Shown here piece after piece: positions 1 through 8,890 of a stretch of 64,000 nucleotides of DNA (its first letter is position 1; each line of letters starts with the position of its first letter). Location: positions 310,001-374,000 of the forward strand of contig NZ_SRUZ01000003.1 in NCBI RefSeq assembly GCF_004791165.1, in the 5' to 3' direction. Made by a program: the position numbers and the translations under genes. Below the pieces are notes generated by a model. It ran no database searches. It worked only from the letters and a program-made list of their open reading frames with translations, and was not told where the DNA came from. This DNA is from Mesorhizobium sp. M8A.F.Ca.ET.218.01.1.1 (lineage in GTDB: Bacteria; Pseudomonadota; Alphaproteobacteria; Rhizobiales; Rhizobiaceae).

Positions 1-1006
1 TCCGGTGGGCGCCAAGAAAGCCTTCGCCGATGCCGAGGCGGTGATCGACGGTGTGCTTCTGGCGCGCGATCTGGTCAACGAACCGGCAAACGTGCTGGGA
101 CCAGTCGAATTCGCCGCCCGCGCCAAGGAACTCGAGGCGCTTGGCGTCAAGGTCGAGATCCTGGCCGAAAAGGAGATGAAGAAGCTCGGCATGGGCTCGC
201 TGCTCGGTGTCGCGCAGGGCTCGCCGCGTGGCGCCCGTATGGCGGTCATGCAATGGAACGGCGGCAAGCCCAAGGACAGCCCGGTCGCCTTCGTCGGCAA
301 GGGCGTTACGTTCGACACCGGCGGCAATTCGATCAAGCCGGCGTCCGGCATGGAGGACATGAAGGGCGACATGGGTGGCGCTGCCGCCGTGACCGGGTTG
401 ATGCACGCGCTCGCCGCGCGCAAAGCCAAGGCCAATGTCGTCGGCATCATCGGTCTTGTCGAAAACGCGGTCGACGGTTATGCGCAGCGCCCGGGCGACA
501 TCGTCACCTCGATGTCGGGACAGACCATCGAGGTGCTCAACACCGACGCGGAGGGGCGCCTCGTCCTGGCCGACGCGCTGTGGTACTGCAACGACCGCTT
601 CCAGCCGAAATTCATGGTCAACCTGGCGACGCTGACCGGCGCCATCATGGTTGCGCTCGGCCTGCATTATGCGGGCCTGTTCTCCAACAACGACGAACTG
701 GCGCAAAGGCTGACCGCGGCCGGACAGTCAACGCAGGAACGGCTGTGGCGCATGCCGCTCGGCGCCGAATACGACAAGCTGATCGATTCCAAGAATGCCG
801 ACATGAAGAACATCGGTGGCCGCTACGGCGGCGCGATCATCGCCGCGCAGTTCCTGCAGCGCTTCGTCAAGGACACGCCCTGGGCACATCTCGACATTGC
901 CGGTACCGCGATGGGCTCGCCATTGAACGAGATCAACCAGTCGTGGGGTTCGGGTTTCGGCGTACGGCTGCTGGACCGGCTGGTGCGTGATCACTACGAA
1001 AGCTGA
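1..1006 (+). CDS. pepA: Leucyl aminopeptidase (M17 family), 5' end cut by window
   Basis: Cytosolic di-metal aminopeptidase that removes N-terminal residues from peptides. The M17 signature [14 protein letters not shown] is intact, as is the upstream metal/substrate segment [10 protein letters not shown], and the conserved C-terminal catalytic domain is complete. The frame is open to the first base with no convincing start, and roughly the first third of a normal 490-500 aa protein is missing, so the gene begins outside the window. holC follows after 9 bp, a common alphaproteobacterial pairing, probably in one transcript. Confidence 0.95.
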   Translation, partial: PVGAKKAFADAEAVIDGVLLARDLVNEPANVLGPVEFAARAKELEALGVKVEILAEKEMKKLGMGSLLGVAQGSPRGARMAVMQWNGGKPKDSPVAFVGKGVTFDTGGNSIKPASGMEDMKGDMGGAAAVTGLMHALAARKAKANVVGIIGLVENAVDGYAQRPGDIVTSMSGQTIEVLNTDAEGRLVLADALWYCNDRFQPKFMVNLATLTGAIMVALGLHYAGLFSNNDELAQRLTAAGQSTQERLWRMPLGAEYDKLIDSKNADMKNIGGRYGGAIIAAQFLQRFVKDTPWAHLDIAGTAMGSPLNEINQSWGSGFGVRLLDRLVRDHYES

Positions 1007-1015
1007 CGTCGATCC

Positions 1016-1465
1016 ATGGCCGATGTGCTGTTCTACCATCTGACCGAATCGACCCTGGAGGATGCGCTTCCGGGGCTGCTCGAGCGCAGCGTCGATCGCG
1101 GCTGGCGCGCCGTGGTGCAGACCGGCACCGAGGAACGGCGAGACGCGCTCGACCAGCATCTGTGGACTTTCCGCGATGATTCCTTCCTGGCGCACGCGAC
1201 CGATCGCGAAGCCTACCCAACTGAACAGCCAATCCTGCTGACCACCGGCGCCGGCAACCCCAACGAGGCCAAAATCAGGTTCCTGGTCGACGGCGCCGCC
1301 CCGCCCGACCTCGGCGGTTACGAGCGTGCGGTTTTCCTGTTCGATGGCCATGACGCGGCCCAGGTCGAGATGGCCCGGGCGCATTGGAAGACGATGAAGG
1401 ACGCGGGCCACGCCGTGACCTACTGGCAGCAGACGTCAGACCGCCGCTGGGAACGCAAGGCCTAG
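1016..1465 (+). CDS. holC: DNA polymerase III chi subunit
   Basis: 149 aa, the usual HolC size. The N-terminus (MADVLFYHLTE) and the FRDDSFLAHA and RAVFLFDGHD segments match the family. Chi belongs to the clamp-loader assembly and contacts SSB at the replication fork. It starts 9 bp after pepA and is probably co-transcribed with it. The gene marks the end of a housekeeping block; the next 13 kb is the polysaccharide locus. Confidence 0.93.
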   Translation: MADVLFYHLTESTLEDALPGLLERSVDRGWRAVVQTGTEERRDALDQHLWTFRDDSFLAHATDREAYPTEQPILLTTGAGNPNEAKIRFLVDGAAPPDLGGYERAVFLFDGHDAAQVEMARAHWKTMKDAGHAVTYWQQTSDRRWERKA

Positions 1466-1470
1466 TTTAG

Positions 1471-1580
1471 AGCAATTCCAGGAAAACTGTGCACCTATCC
1501 AGGGAAAGCGCGTAGCGCACTCCATAGGGAGGTGCGTAAGAACCAAGGGCTGGAGCCGTTCGGCGTTTCCCCGAAACGAT
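1471..1580. repeat. Degenerate copy of a dispersed intergenic repeat (family A)
   Basis: Non-coding stretch after holC. It shares with 6381-6510 a leading AGCAATT, a block reading CC(A/G)GGA(A/C)AAGCGCGTAGCGC, and a later GTTCGGCG in the same order. I infer an old dispersed repeat of the kind common between rhizobial genes; copy number elsewhere is unknown. Confidence 0.5.
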
Positions 1581-1614
1581 GAGCATCTCCAGCCCAGCGT
1601 CGCGGATGACAGTT

Positions 1615-2133
1615 CTAGAGTCTTGCCTTGATTCGGTTCTGTTTCCTGGTGACGTAGTCGCCGTATTTCAATTTCATGAACTCGTCCGAGCGGTTCCGAT
1701 GCGGGCTCCTGAAAACGTACCATTCGCCATCAGGCGATTTGCGCTTGTAGATCGCCTTGCCGGTCTGGCGATGCTCGAAGCAGGTCATGGAGCCCTTCAC
1801 GCCCCAGGCGCCGTGCCATTGCGCGCGGTAGCACAACTTGCCGCCGCCGGGGATGAACCATGTCCCGTCGCCATAGCCCGGCTGGCCCTTTTCGGTCGAC
1901 CAGGCGTTGAATTGCCGCTGCCTGACGGCAAAGAACGCGGCCCCGTGATTGCCCCACATCCACGAATGGTTCTGATAGATTTGGTAGACGCCTTCGTCGG
2001 GCACCACGGCGCCCTTTTGCGCCTGCTCGGCGATTTTGGTCGCTGTCTCGGCTGTCGCAGGGACCTGTAAGGCAAGAACAAGAACGGAGCAGGCGAACGC
2101 CGCTCCGACACAATTACCCAGCACTCGTTTCAC
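1615..2133 (-). CDS. Exported DUF995-like protein, copy 1
   Basis: 172 aa with a Sec signal peptide (hydrophobic residues about 9-28, likely cleavage after ATA). The mature part has the pattern I associate with DUF995: a W-M/V-W motif followed by GAA(F/Y)FA, a G-x-W pair, conserved Cys in GKLCYRAQW and MTCFEH, and a C-terminal PDGEWYVF. A clear paralogue lies at 10711-11319. GTG start with GGAG upstream. The function is unknown; two conserved Cys suggest a disulfide in the periplasm. Its place beside the GH26 and GT2 genes suggests a role with the surface polymer. Confidence 0.8.
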   Translation of the reverse strand: MKRVLGNCVGAAFACSVLVLALQVPATAETATKIAEQAQKGAVVPDEGVYQIYQNHSWMWGNHGAAFFAVRQRQFNAWSTEKGQPGYGDGTWFIPGGGKLCYRAQWHGAWGVKGSMTCFEHRQTGKAIYKRKSPDGEWYVFRSPHRNRSDEFMKLKYGDYVTRKQNRIKARL

Positions 2134-2265
2134 GGAACTACTCCACAGACTGATTCACGCCACGCCTCAACCATCATGCCGAAACACTGGTCCGGCATGG
2201 ATGCCAATCAAACAAGAAAGATGGAGATCCATCCCGATCGTGTCGGGACGCATCGAACGATGCGT

Positions 2266-3189
2266 CTACGGCAGGACGTGCTGGGTCACCCTCCAATCGG
2301 GCAGACCATAGCCCCCCAGCCACGGCCACACTTCTTTCTGGTTGAAGTAGACAACGGACGTGAGCGCCGGGAACTCCGCATAGGACTTGCGGGAATCGTC
2401 CTGCCACTTCGAAACATAGTCCTGCTTGCCGACATAGCCGAGTTCCGCCACCACGATCGGCTTGTTGAAACCCGCCACGCGGTCATAGCCGGGTTTCAGC
2501 ATCTCGGCGAACGTACGGTCGCGACCGGCCTCGTCATTGTCCTTTTTCTGCAGGCCGAACACCGACAGGCCGATCACGTCGACATAGTCGTCACCGGGGT
2601 AGTATTTTTCCAGGCCTTCTTCACCTTTGGGCGACCACATGTATTTGGCCGCGGGGGCCGCCTTGCGGCAGATATCGACTTCGCGCTTGTAAGCTGAGAT
2701 CCAGTCCTTGGGAGCCCAGTTGGCCCAGGTGAAGCGGCCGTTCTTGTCTTCCATTTCCTGCGCCCAGCGAATGGTTACCGGGCTTTTCATCTGTCCCACC
2801 AGGCCACAGATCGCCTGCATATTGGCATCATACCTGCCGCCCAATATGCCGTCACGCAGTTCGGGCGGCGTGATGCGCCAGTCCTTCGACCAGGTCCACG
2901 GCTCGATCGTGATCAACAGCGAGCGACCGCGCTCCTGGGCATAGGTGTCTGCCAGAGGCAGCGTCGATAGATCGACATCTTCCCAAGGCAGGAACAGTTC
3001 CTCGATGCTGGCGGTCTTGTCATTGGTGAAATCGCCATACGGATCGTACGAGCCGAATGCCGACGCGGCGCTGCTCGTCTGGACGGGGTCTGTCGCGGGG
3101 GCGGAACCGGCGCCTCCCGCGGAAGGAAACGCGGCACTTCCGCCCAAAGCCAGCGCGACTACAAGTACATTTGCTGCGGAGTGTTTCAT
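2266..3189 (-). CDS. Exported glycoside hydrolase, GH26 (beta-mannanase) type
   Basis: 307 aa with an N-terminal signal sequence (about residues 5-30) and one TIM-barrel domain. Residues 141-147 (RWAQEME) fit the GH26 acid/base site with E145, and residues 245-250 (IVVAEL) fit the nucleophile strand with E249. The usual His before the acid/base Glu is Gln here. It is transcribed away from the GT2 synthase across a 619 bp promoter region. Synthase-hydrolase pairs are typical of cellulose-like polymer systems, where the hydrolase trims or releases chains. ApsH of the S. meliloti APS locus may be the nearest functional parallel (from memory). The substrate is not known from sequence. Confidence 0.8.
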   Translation of the reverse strand: MKHSAANVLVVALALGGSAAFPSAGGAGSAPATDPVQTSSAASAFGSYDPYGDFTNDKTASIEELFLPWEDVDLSTLPLADTYAQERGRSLLITIEPWTWSKDWRITPPELRDGILGGRYDANMQAICGLVGQMKSPVTIRWAQEMEDKNGRFTWANWAPKDWISAYKREVDICRKAAPAAKYMWSPKGEEGLEKYYPGDDYVDVIGLSVFGLQKKDNDEAGRDRTFAEMLKPGYDRVAGFNKPIVVAELGYVGKQDYVSKWQDDSRKSYAEFPALTSVVYFNQKEVWPWLGGYGLPDWRVTQHVLP

Positions 3190-3456
3190 CGTTGACCTCC
3201 TATGGCCTTAGCTTCCCATGGAAGCCAAGGCTTCGCCCGCCGCATCGATGCCTGATCGACACGACTACCCAACACCGATCGGGTCTATTGGCGGAATCTG
3301 CGGGATTTCGGAGCGACCATTGGCGGGTGTGCCAACCTGTGCAAGGGGCCACCCAAATTATCTCTCAAGGCGCCGACACTGAGGAGCTTCAGAGAGAAAG
3401 TTCGCCGCGATACTCACAAATTCGCGTCAATATTCCGATATATCATCCCTGACTAA

Positions 3457-3507
3457 TTTAAGAGCCGGACCGGACCAAGAGTCAAGAACAATTAACGATC
3501 GGTTAAC
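3457..3507 (-). promoter_or_regulatory. Putative CtrA box and promoter of the GH26 gene
   Basis: Read towards GH26: TTAA, CCGATCG, TTAA, then 6 nt, then a -35 TTGACT (3480-3485), 17 nt, and a -10-like CTTAAA (3457-3462). The TTAA-N7-TTAA is a perfect match to the CtrA full site. The same order is found at the GT2 and uxs promoters. The box lies about 290 nt from the start codon, so a long leader is implied. Confidence 0.6.
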
Positions 3508-3694
3508 CTTGGCGCTCGCAACATGGTTAACGCTGCCCGGCGGTGCAGCCTCCAGATCGCCTTGACCCCGGCGAATTCTCCAAAGCGCAAAAAAGGTGCG
3601 GTTCATCATTCCGGCATGGGTCGACGGCGACTCTTCGGCGGAATACTTGCTGCGATTCAAAGGCGTTAGGTTAACCAGTTCTCAAGAAAGCTAG

Positions 3695-3743
3695 TTAAGG
3701 ATCGGTTAATTTAGTTGACTCTAATGAGATGTGGAGGGATTCT
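3695..3743 (+). promoter_or_regulatory. Putative CtrA box and promoter of the GT2 synthase gene
   Basis: TTAA (3695-3698), 7 nt (GGATCGG), TTAA (3706-3709), 5 nt, then TTGACT (3715-3720). A weak -10 candidate (GATTCT) follows at 17 nt spacing. The start codon is about 90 nt downstream. From TAATTTAG through TTGACT the sequence is identical to the uxs promoter. Confidence 0.6.
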
Positions 3744-3808
3744 GAAGCCGACCTGAAAAGCGTGTCGGCCGTCGTTCGGCTGATGCTCGGAGTGGCGGCG
3801 GTAGTTGT

Positions 3809-5689
3809 ATGAGTGTTTCCGCGGACGCAGGGATCATCAGTCCCAAGACCAGGCCGACCCGGCCGCGTGGGAGGATGCACGCCAACGCCGCGGCGCAGGT
3901 TCCTTTCCTGGTGCCCATATTGTCTCCGGTCCGGCAGTGGATCCTGCGGCTCGGCCTGGCTTCCTGGTTCGTCACTCTCGGCTTTTTCTGGATCTGGTGG
4001 CTGAAGCCGGACCATATCGGATACCTCGGGTCATACATCTTTGCGACGCTGGTGCTGGCCTGGCTGACCTTGATGCCGATGTATTTTCTGCTCAACGTGC
4101 ACGCTTCGAGGAAGCCATCCAAGCTTGCCAGCATCCCGAAGCGCTCGCGGGTCGCCATGGTGGTGACCAAGGCGCCGTCCGAACCGTTCGCCGTGGTTGC
4201 GCGCACCTTGGAAGCAATGCTTACGCAGGACTATCCGCATGACACCTGGCTGGCCGACGAGGACCCGTCCGAGGAGACGGTTCGCTGGTGCGATGCCCAC
4301 GGCGTGTTCATTTCGACGCGGCGCGGAAGGGAAGACTACCACCGCAAGACTTGGCCGCGCCGCACCCGTTGCAAGGAGGGCAACCTGGCGTTCTTCTATG
4401 ACCACTACGGTTATGAGCGCTACGATTTCGTCGCCCAGATGGATGCCGATCACAGGCCGACGCCAACCTATCTCAGGGAAATCCTTTATCCTTTCGCCGA
4501 TCCGGCGGTCGGCTATGTCTCGGCGCCGAGCATCTGCGACAACAACGCCGCCGAAAGCTGGGCAGCGCGTGGCCGGCTGTTTCCAGAAGGGATGTTTCAC
4601 GGGCCCTTGCAGTCCGGCCATACCGGTGGCGGCGCGCCGCTTTGCATCGGCTCGCACTATGCCGTTCGAACCAAGGCGCTGAGGCAGGCGGGCGGTCTCG
4701 GTCCGGAGTTGGCCGAGGATCACTCCACCTCGATGCTGATCAACGCCGCCGGGTGGCGCGGCGTGCATGCGCTCGACGCCATCGCCCATGGCGACGGCCC
4801 GCAGACCTTTGCCGATCTCGTCACCCAGGAATTCCAGTGGTCGCGCAGCCTGATGACGATCCTGCTCGAATACTCGCCCACATATTTTCCCAAATTGCCC
4901 TGGAGGCTGAAGTTTCAGTTCCTGTTCTGCCAGCTCTGGTATCCACTGTTCGCCATCTTCGCATTGCTGATGTACGTCATGCCGATGTATGCGCTCTTCA
5001 CCGGGCGCAACTTCGCCAACGTCATGTATGCCGACTTCCTTCTTCACTATCTGCCCAACGCCGTTGCTCTGGTGGGCCTGGTCATGATGCTGAAGGCATT
5101 CGGCCTCTCTCGGCCGCTGACGGCCAAGACGATAAGCTGGGAAGGCACGCTGTTTCTTTTCTTCGCACGCTGGCCTTGGGTACTGGCCGGCACGCTATCG
5201 TCGCTGCGCGATTATCTGACCAAATCCTTCGTCGATTTCCGTGTCACCCCCAAGGGCAGCGGTCCCAAAAGCCTGTTGCCGGTCCGCGCCTTCGTTCCCT
5301 ATGTGGCGCTGGCCATCGGCGCGGCACTGCCCGTGTTGATAATTGAGCACCCTTTCGACGCGACCGGCTTTTTCTGGTTCGCGGCGTTCAATGCATTCCT
5401 CTATGGGCTTTTGGTGGTGGTGATCGTTTCAAGACACGTCATCGAGAACAAGATCCCGTTGCGCGCCAATGCCGCGAAGATGACCTTGCAGGCCTCGCTC
5501 GCCGTGCTGGCGCTCGCCGTGCCGGCCGTGGGCTTCTACGATCGCGGCATGGAAGGCGTCTACGGATTGCAGCAGGGCGCCGGCGGCTTGCGCATCGTGC
5601 GCATAGCCTATGTGATTTCCGGCGCCGGCCAGGGTAATATCGGTGCCCGCAATTTCTACTTCGATCCGGGTTGGGAAACGCCGCGCTGA
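3809..5689 (+). CDS. Cellulose-synthase-like processive glycosyltransferase (GT2)
   Basis: 626 aa inner-membrane enzyme. Two N-terminal membrane helices (about 43-65 and 70-95) precede a cytosolic GT-A domain with the processive set D150/D152, DADH (212-215), AED (302-304) and QEFQW (340-344, a Q-x-x-x-W variant), followed by at least five C-terminal helices. Such enzymes polymerise a sugar from a nucleotide donor and push the chain through their own channel. There is no PilZ domain and no BcsB-like partner nearby. Genomic context (GH26, UDP-xylose synthase and epimerase) suggests an ApsS-like synthase of an arabinose- or mannose-containing polymer; the donor is inference. ATG start with a weak ribosome site; ATG at 3875 is the alternative. 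Confidence 0.85.
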   Translation: MSVSADAGIISPKTRPTRPRGRMHANAAAQVPFLVPILSPVRQWILRLGLASWFVTLGFFWIWWLKPDHIGYLGSYIFATLVLAWLTLMPMYFLLNVHASRKPSKLASIPKRSRVAMVVTKAPSEPFAVVARTLEAMLTQDYPHDTWLADEDPSEETVRWCDAHGVFISTRRGREDYHRKTWPRRTRCKEGNLAFFYDHYGYERYDFVAQMDADHRPTPTYLREILYPFADPAVGYVSAPSICDNNAAESWAARGRLFPEGMFHGPLQSGHTGGGAPLCIGSHYAVRTKALRQAGGLGPELAEDHSTSMLINAAGWRGVHALDAIAHGDGPQTFADLVTQEFQWSRSLMTILLEYSPTYFPKLPWRLKFQFLFCQLWYPLFAIFALLMYVMPMYALFTGRNFANVMYADFLLHYLPNAVALVGLVMMLKAFGLSRPLTAKTISWEGTLFLFFARWPWVLAGTLSSLRDYLTKSFVDFRVTPKGSGPKSLLPVRAFVPYVALAIGAALPVLIIEHPFDATGFFWFAAFNAFLYGLLVVVIVSRHVIENKIPLRANAAKMTLQASLAVLALAVPAVGFYDRGMEGVYGLQQGAGGLRIVRIAYVISGAGQGNIGARNFYFDPGWETPR

Positions 5690-5846
5690 CGTTGAAGAGG
5701 CGCGCGCGACAACGCTTCCCGGAACATTCGCCTTGTGAGCCGGCGGCCGTCCGCGCAACCCCGGCGCAGTCTCAATAGATTCAGTTTTAATAATATCCGA
5801 TCGAGTGCGGACAGACCGCGCTCATCATGTCGCTTGCGCGATTCTT

Positions 5847-5884
5847 AATAAGTATCCCCTAATATAAGATCATGATGCGAGCGG
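5847..5884 (+). promoter_or_regulatory. Leader element shared with the lipoprotein gene at 11707
   Basis: AAT(A/T)AGT, then CTAATAT, then TGAT and GCGAG(C/T)GG occur in the same order and almost the same spacing at 11598-11637. Both lie about 70-90 nt before the start codons of two related small lipoproteins. I infer a shared promoter or binding site. Confidence 0.45.
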
Positions 5885-5972
5885 CGTGAGGCTGCTAGCG
5901 TGGCGCGGAACACAAAATAACCGACAATATATCCCCGCGCTCCAGTGGCTTATGTTTTTGCAGGGGACGTCG

Positions 5973-6380
5973 ATGAAAACATATATTGGAAATTGGCCAA
6001 GGATCGGCAAGAAATATGCCTGTGCATTCGCAGCTGTTGCATTGATCTCGATGGTGTCCGGTTGTCAGAGTATGGATGCGACCAAGACCGGCTCGATCAG
6101 CACCAGGCCGGAGGCTCATATGCTTGGCCAGAAGGCTCACTACGTCCAGAAGAAACGGTTGCATCTGGTCGATCGCAAATCGCTCACGCGGATCACCAGC
6201 GTGACACGCACGAGAGAGGAGGCCTATGCGGCTTTCGTCCGGCCGCAGCGGATCGGCAAGACGGCGCCCGTGAAGGTTTCCTACAGTTTGGGCAATAGCG
6301 GGCCGTTGCTCGGTCACTCTCCCTGGATTTGCGGCCCGAGCGGCTTTGGCCAGCGCGCCAGCTGCCGTTCGCGGTACTGA
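5973..6380 (+). CDS. Small lipoprotein with C-terminal CxPSGFGQ signature, copy 1
   Basis: 135 aa from the ATG at 5973, chosen because AGGGGA lies 6-7 nt upstream. The signal peptide ends in a lipobox (VSGC), so it should be lipid-anchored. After the Cys the sequence is QSMDATKTGS, nearly the same as in the copy at 11707 (QVMDATNTGS). The last residues, CGPSGFGQRASCRSRY, form a signature with two Cys shared by three proteins in this window. I know no characterised member. It follows the GT2 gene in the same direction with its own leader. Confidence 0.8.
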   Translation: MKTYIGNWPRIGKKYACAFAAVALISMVSGCQSMDATKTGSISTRPEAHMLGQKAHYVQKKRLHLVDRKSLTRITSVTRTREEAYAAFVRPQRIGKTAPVKVSYSLGNSGPLLGHSPWICGPSGFGQRASCRSRY

Positions 6381-6510
6381 AGCAATTACGGGAACAGTGT
6401 GTAACGGTTTTCCCGGGACAAGCGCGTAGCGCTTGCCCTTGCGAAACTGCCTGGAACAAAGAGATGGATTGGTTCGGCGTCCTCTTTGAAACTGTGAACC
6501 GTTCTAGGGC
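6381..6510. repeat. Dispersed intergenic repeat, family A, second copy
   Basis: Starts immediately after the lipoprotein stop and shares AGCAATT, the AAGCGCGTAGCGC block and GTTCGGCG with 1471-1580. No gene lies in 6381-6730; the rest is GC-rich spacer with a hairpin at 6585-6625. Confidence 0.5.
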
Positions 6511-6584
6511 GTCAGACCTGGAAGTGGCGGCGTGATTTGACTTATGCAGCCGCCGCTCCGTTCCTCGCGGGGGGCGCGAGCCGA

Positions 6585-6625
6585 GGGCAAGAGGTTGGCG
6601 AGGGATTGCGCCTGATCTCTTGCCC
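6585..6625 (-). terminator. Possible stem-loop terminator of the lipid-linked sugar operon
   Basis: GGGCAAGAG (6585-6593) pairs perfectly with CTCTTGCCC (6617-6625). It lies about 105 nt beyond the stop of the operon ending at 6731. There is no clear U-tract, so confidence is modest. Confidence 0.35.
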
Positions 6626-6730
6626 GCGGTCGCCATTCCTGGCGATGGCAATCGGCGGACGCTGCCATTCTGTCCCTCGATCGGCACTTTCCGCCTGAAA
6701 CCGAAATCCCTGTCCGGTATTCCGATCACG

Positions 6731-7783
6731 TCACGACAAACGGGCGGGGCGGTGCCAGCCGCTATCATTGTCTTCCGGCGCCGACCGCGGCCGCGCGACG
6801 TAGGCCGACGATCCGTTCGCTTCGTGATAGACGCGTGCCAGCATTTCCGCCAGCACGCCCGACGTCACCATCTGCACCCCGGCGATCAGCAGGAAGAAGC
6901 CGGTGAACAGCATCGGCCGTGTTCCGATGGCTTCCTCGAAAAACACCTTCAGACAAAGCAGATAGGCAAGGATCAGCGAACCCAGCGCGCCGAGCACGAT
7001 GCCGATACCACCGAAGAAATGACCGGGCCGGGTGCGATAGCGCATGAAAAAATACATGAACACCAGATCGAGCACGACCCTGAAGGTGCGCGAAATCCCG
7101 TATTTGGACTGACCGTGAATGCGGGCGTGATGCGTCACCACCTCTTGTGCGATGCGTCGTGGGGTCGTCACCGTGGCCAGCCATGCCGGGATGAAGCGGT
7201 GCATCTCGCCATAGAGCTTGACGCTGCGGATGACGGTGCCGCGATAGACCTTGAGGCTGCAGCCATAATCCTTGAGGCGCACGCCGGTGACACGCGCGAT
7301 CAACGCGTTGGCGATGCGCGAGGGGAGCCGGCGCATAAAAAACCCTTCCTGGCGATCCTTGCGCCAGCCGACCACCAGGTCGAGATCCTCGCTCAGCAAG
7401 CGGTAGACCATGCGCGGAATGTCGTAGGGATCGTTCTGCAGGTCGCCGTCGATCGTGGCGATGACGTCGCCGCGTGCCGCGTCTATGCCGGCCTGCATGG
7501 CGGCGGTCTGCTTGTAGTTGCGCACCAGCTCGACCGAATGCACATGCGGGCCGTATTGCGCCGCCAGGCGCCTGATCTCGCTCACGGTCGCGTCGGTGCT
7601 GCCGTCATCGACCAGCACGACCTCCCATGGCTGGCCATAATGTTCCATGGCCTGGTGAATCCGCGCCAGCAGCGGCTCGACGTTTTCGGCCTCGTTATAC
7701 ATGGGCACGACGATGGACAGCGTATGGTCCGGCATCACCGCGCCGTCGGGCAGTCCCGAAGCAGGGATAGGTAATACGGTCAT
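6731..7783 (-). CDS. Polyprenyl-phosphate glycosyltransferase, GtrB/DPM1-like (GT2)
   Basis: 350 aa. The N-terminal GT-A domain has LSIVVPMYNE, VVLVDDGSTD (DD at 59-60) and DGDLQNDP (112-119), the hallmarks of dolichol-phosphate-mannose-synthase-like enzymes. Two helices at about 235-295 anchor it in the inner membrane. Members move a sugar from a nucleotide donor to undecaprenyl phosphate on the cytosolic face. The start at 7783 overlaps the stop of the upstream gene (ATGA), and AAGGAAG lies upstream. It is the last gene of a three-gene unit with a flippase-like protein and a GT-C transferase. The sugar is not evident from sequence; a pentose from the uxs/epimerase pair is possible. Confidence 0.88.
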   Translation of the reverse strand: MTVLPIPASGLPDGAVMPDHTLSIVVPMYNEAENVEPLLARIHQAMEHYGQPWEVVLVDDGSTDATVSEIRRLAAQYGPHVHSVELVRNYKQTAAMQAGIDAARGDVIATIDGDLQNDPYDIPRMVYRLLSEDLDLVVGWRKDRQEGFFMRRLPSRIANALIARVTGVRLKDYGCSLKVYRGTVIRSVKLYGEMHRFIPAWLATVTTPRRIAQEVVTHHARIHGQSKYGISRTFRVVLDLVFMYFFMRYRTRPGHFFGGIGIVLGALGSLILAYLLCLKVFFEEAIGTRPMLFTGFFLLIAGVQMVTSGVLAEMLARVYHEANGSSAYVARPRSAPEDNDSGWHRPARLS

Positions 7784-8772
7784 AGGGATGGCTTCCTTGC
7801 AGATCCGGCGGCCGGGTTCCCCGGCAGCGTCGATTTCGAGGGAAACAGCCAGGCAATCGCGCCCGTGACGACAGCTGAGCACAGGATGAAGAGGTGCAAT
7901 GCCAGCGCCGCCTGCAAGCCGCTCTTCATCGCAATTCCGGAAGTCAGCAGCGCCGCCGCCGCCGCCGCTTCGTAGGTGCCGAAACCGGCGACGCCTTGCA
8001 CCGGCAATATCGCGGCGCCTTCGGCGCCGACGACGCCTGGAAAGGCGGTGGTGAACGATGTGCCAAGTATCAGCGCCAGCAGCCATCCCTGCACGGCGAG
8101 CTTCAGCGACCAGTTGGCGATCGTCCACCACCAGCCGTAGCGCGAGCGCCCCGTCGCCTCGGTGAAGATGTCGCGAAGCAAGCCGAGCTTGGCCACGATC
8201 TTGCCGCGCCCGGCCCAGTCATGCGGCGCGCGCGCCCAGCGCGGCAGGTACCATGCCACCGCGACCAGGACGGCCACGCCCGCGACCCTGATCGCCGGAT
8301 GCAGGCCTGGCCAAACCGCCAACGCCAGCACGCCGACGACGAAGGCATCCTGCAGCCGGAACCACAGCAGCGAGGCGCTGGCGCGCATGAGCGGTACGCC
8401 GAAGATCTGGCGCAGGAGCAGGGGAAAAGCCGTCTCGCCGCCGCGGAAAGGGACGACGTTGATCATCGCGTTGTGGATCAGGATAACGCGCAGGCAGGCG
8501 CCGAAACGGCCTTGCACCTCGTCGCGGAACTCGTCGCAGACGCGCAGCGTTCGCAAGACATAGGTGACGAAAAAAGCGAGCGTCGCCACCGCGAGCGTCC
8601 CGGGCGTGACGCGGTCGAAGGCGTCGCCGACCGTCCTCCAGCGCGAGTCGCTGGTGAGCCAGACCAGCAGGGCCAGCGTCGCGACTATCGAGATTGCTCT
8701 TTTCAACCAATTCTCCGCTGGTTTTCGCCGCCTCGTCCGGGCGGCGGCAATGCGTGGTGCCCGGATGCCCAT
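7780..8772 (-). CDS. Multi-pass membrane protein, LPG-synthase-TM/AglD-like (possible flippase)
   Basis: About 330 aa with seven or eight hydrophobic segments. The arrangement (RTLRVCDEF after helix 2, conserved NVVPFRGGE, VQGVAGFGTYEAA near the C-terminus) matches the family of the lysylphosphatidylglycerol synthase membrane domain (UPF0104). Several relatives sit in polyprenyl-sugar pathways and are proposed flippases. Its stop overlaps the next start (ATGA), so translation is probably coupled. ATG at 8772 is chosen because it lies shortly before the first helix; ATG at 8856 is possible and would close the gap to the upstream gene. Confidence 0.75.
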   Translation of the reverse strand: MGIRAPRIAAARTRRRKPAENWLKRAISIVATLALLVWLTSDSRWRTVGDAFDRVTPGTLAVATLAFFVTYVLRTLRVCDEFRDEVQGRFGACLRVILIHNAMINVVPFRGGETAFPLLLRQIFGVPLMRASASLLWFRLQDAFVVGVLALAVWPGLHPAIRVAGVAVLVAVAWYLPRWARAPHDWAGRGKIVAKLGLLRDIFTEATGRSRYGWWWTIANWSLKLAVQGWLLALILGTSFTTAFPGVVGAEGAAILPVQGVAGFGTYEAAAAAALLTSGIAMKSGLQAALALHLFILCSAVVTGAIAWLFPSKSTLPGNPAAGSARKPSL

Positions 8773-8890
8773 GGCGTCAACCGGACTCGGCGCCTGGCCC
8801 ACCGCCTTGCCGAACTCCCGCGGACGAAATGCGGAGCCGTCGACTGCTGGGAGCATGTCCAAAACCCACGGCCCCCGACCGTCGCGGCTC

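Larger units (their letters stand above)
3190..3808. other. 619 bp divergent promoter region of GH26 and GT2 genes
   Basis: No coding potential on either strand. AT-richer than its surroundings, with repeated GTTAAC/GGTTAA elements near 3490, 3503, 3525, 3670, 3694 and 3705. Two TTAA-N7-TTAA boxes, one facing each gene, are listed separately. A TTAACCAT half-site, read towards GH26, lies at about 3522-3529. Confidence 0.7.

Noticed and set aside
4031..5047. 338-codon open frame on the minus strand inside the GT2 gene
   Set aside because: Antisense shadow of a high-GC gene; composition lacks helices or motifs and the plus strand has a clear enzyme.
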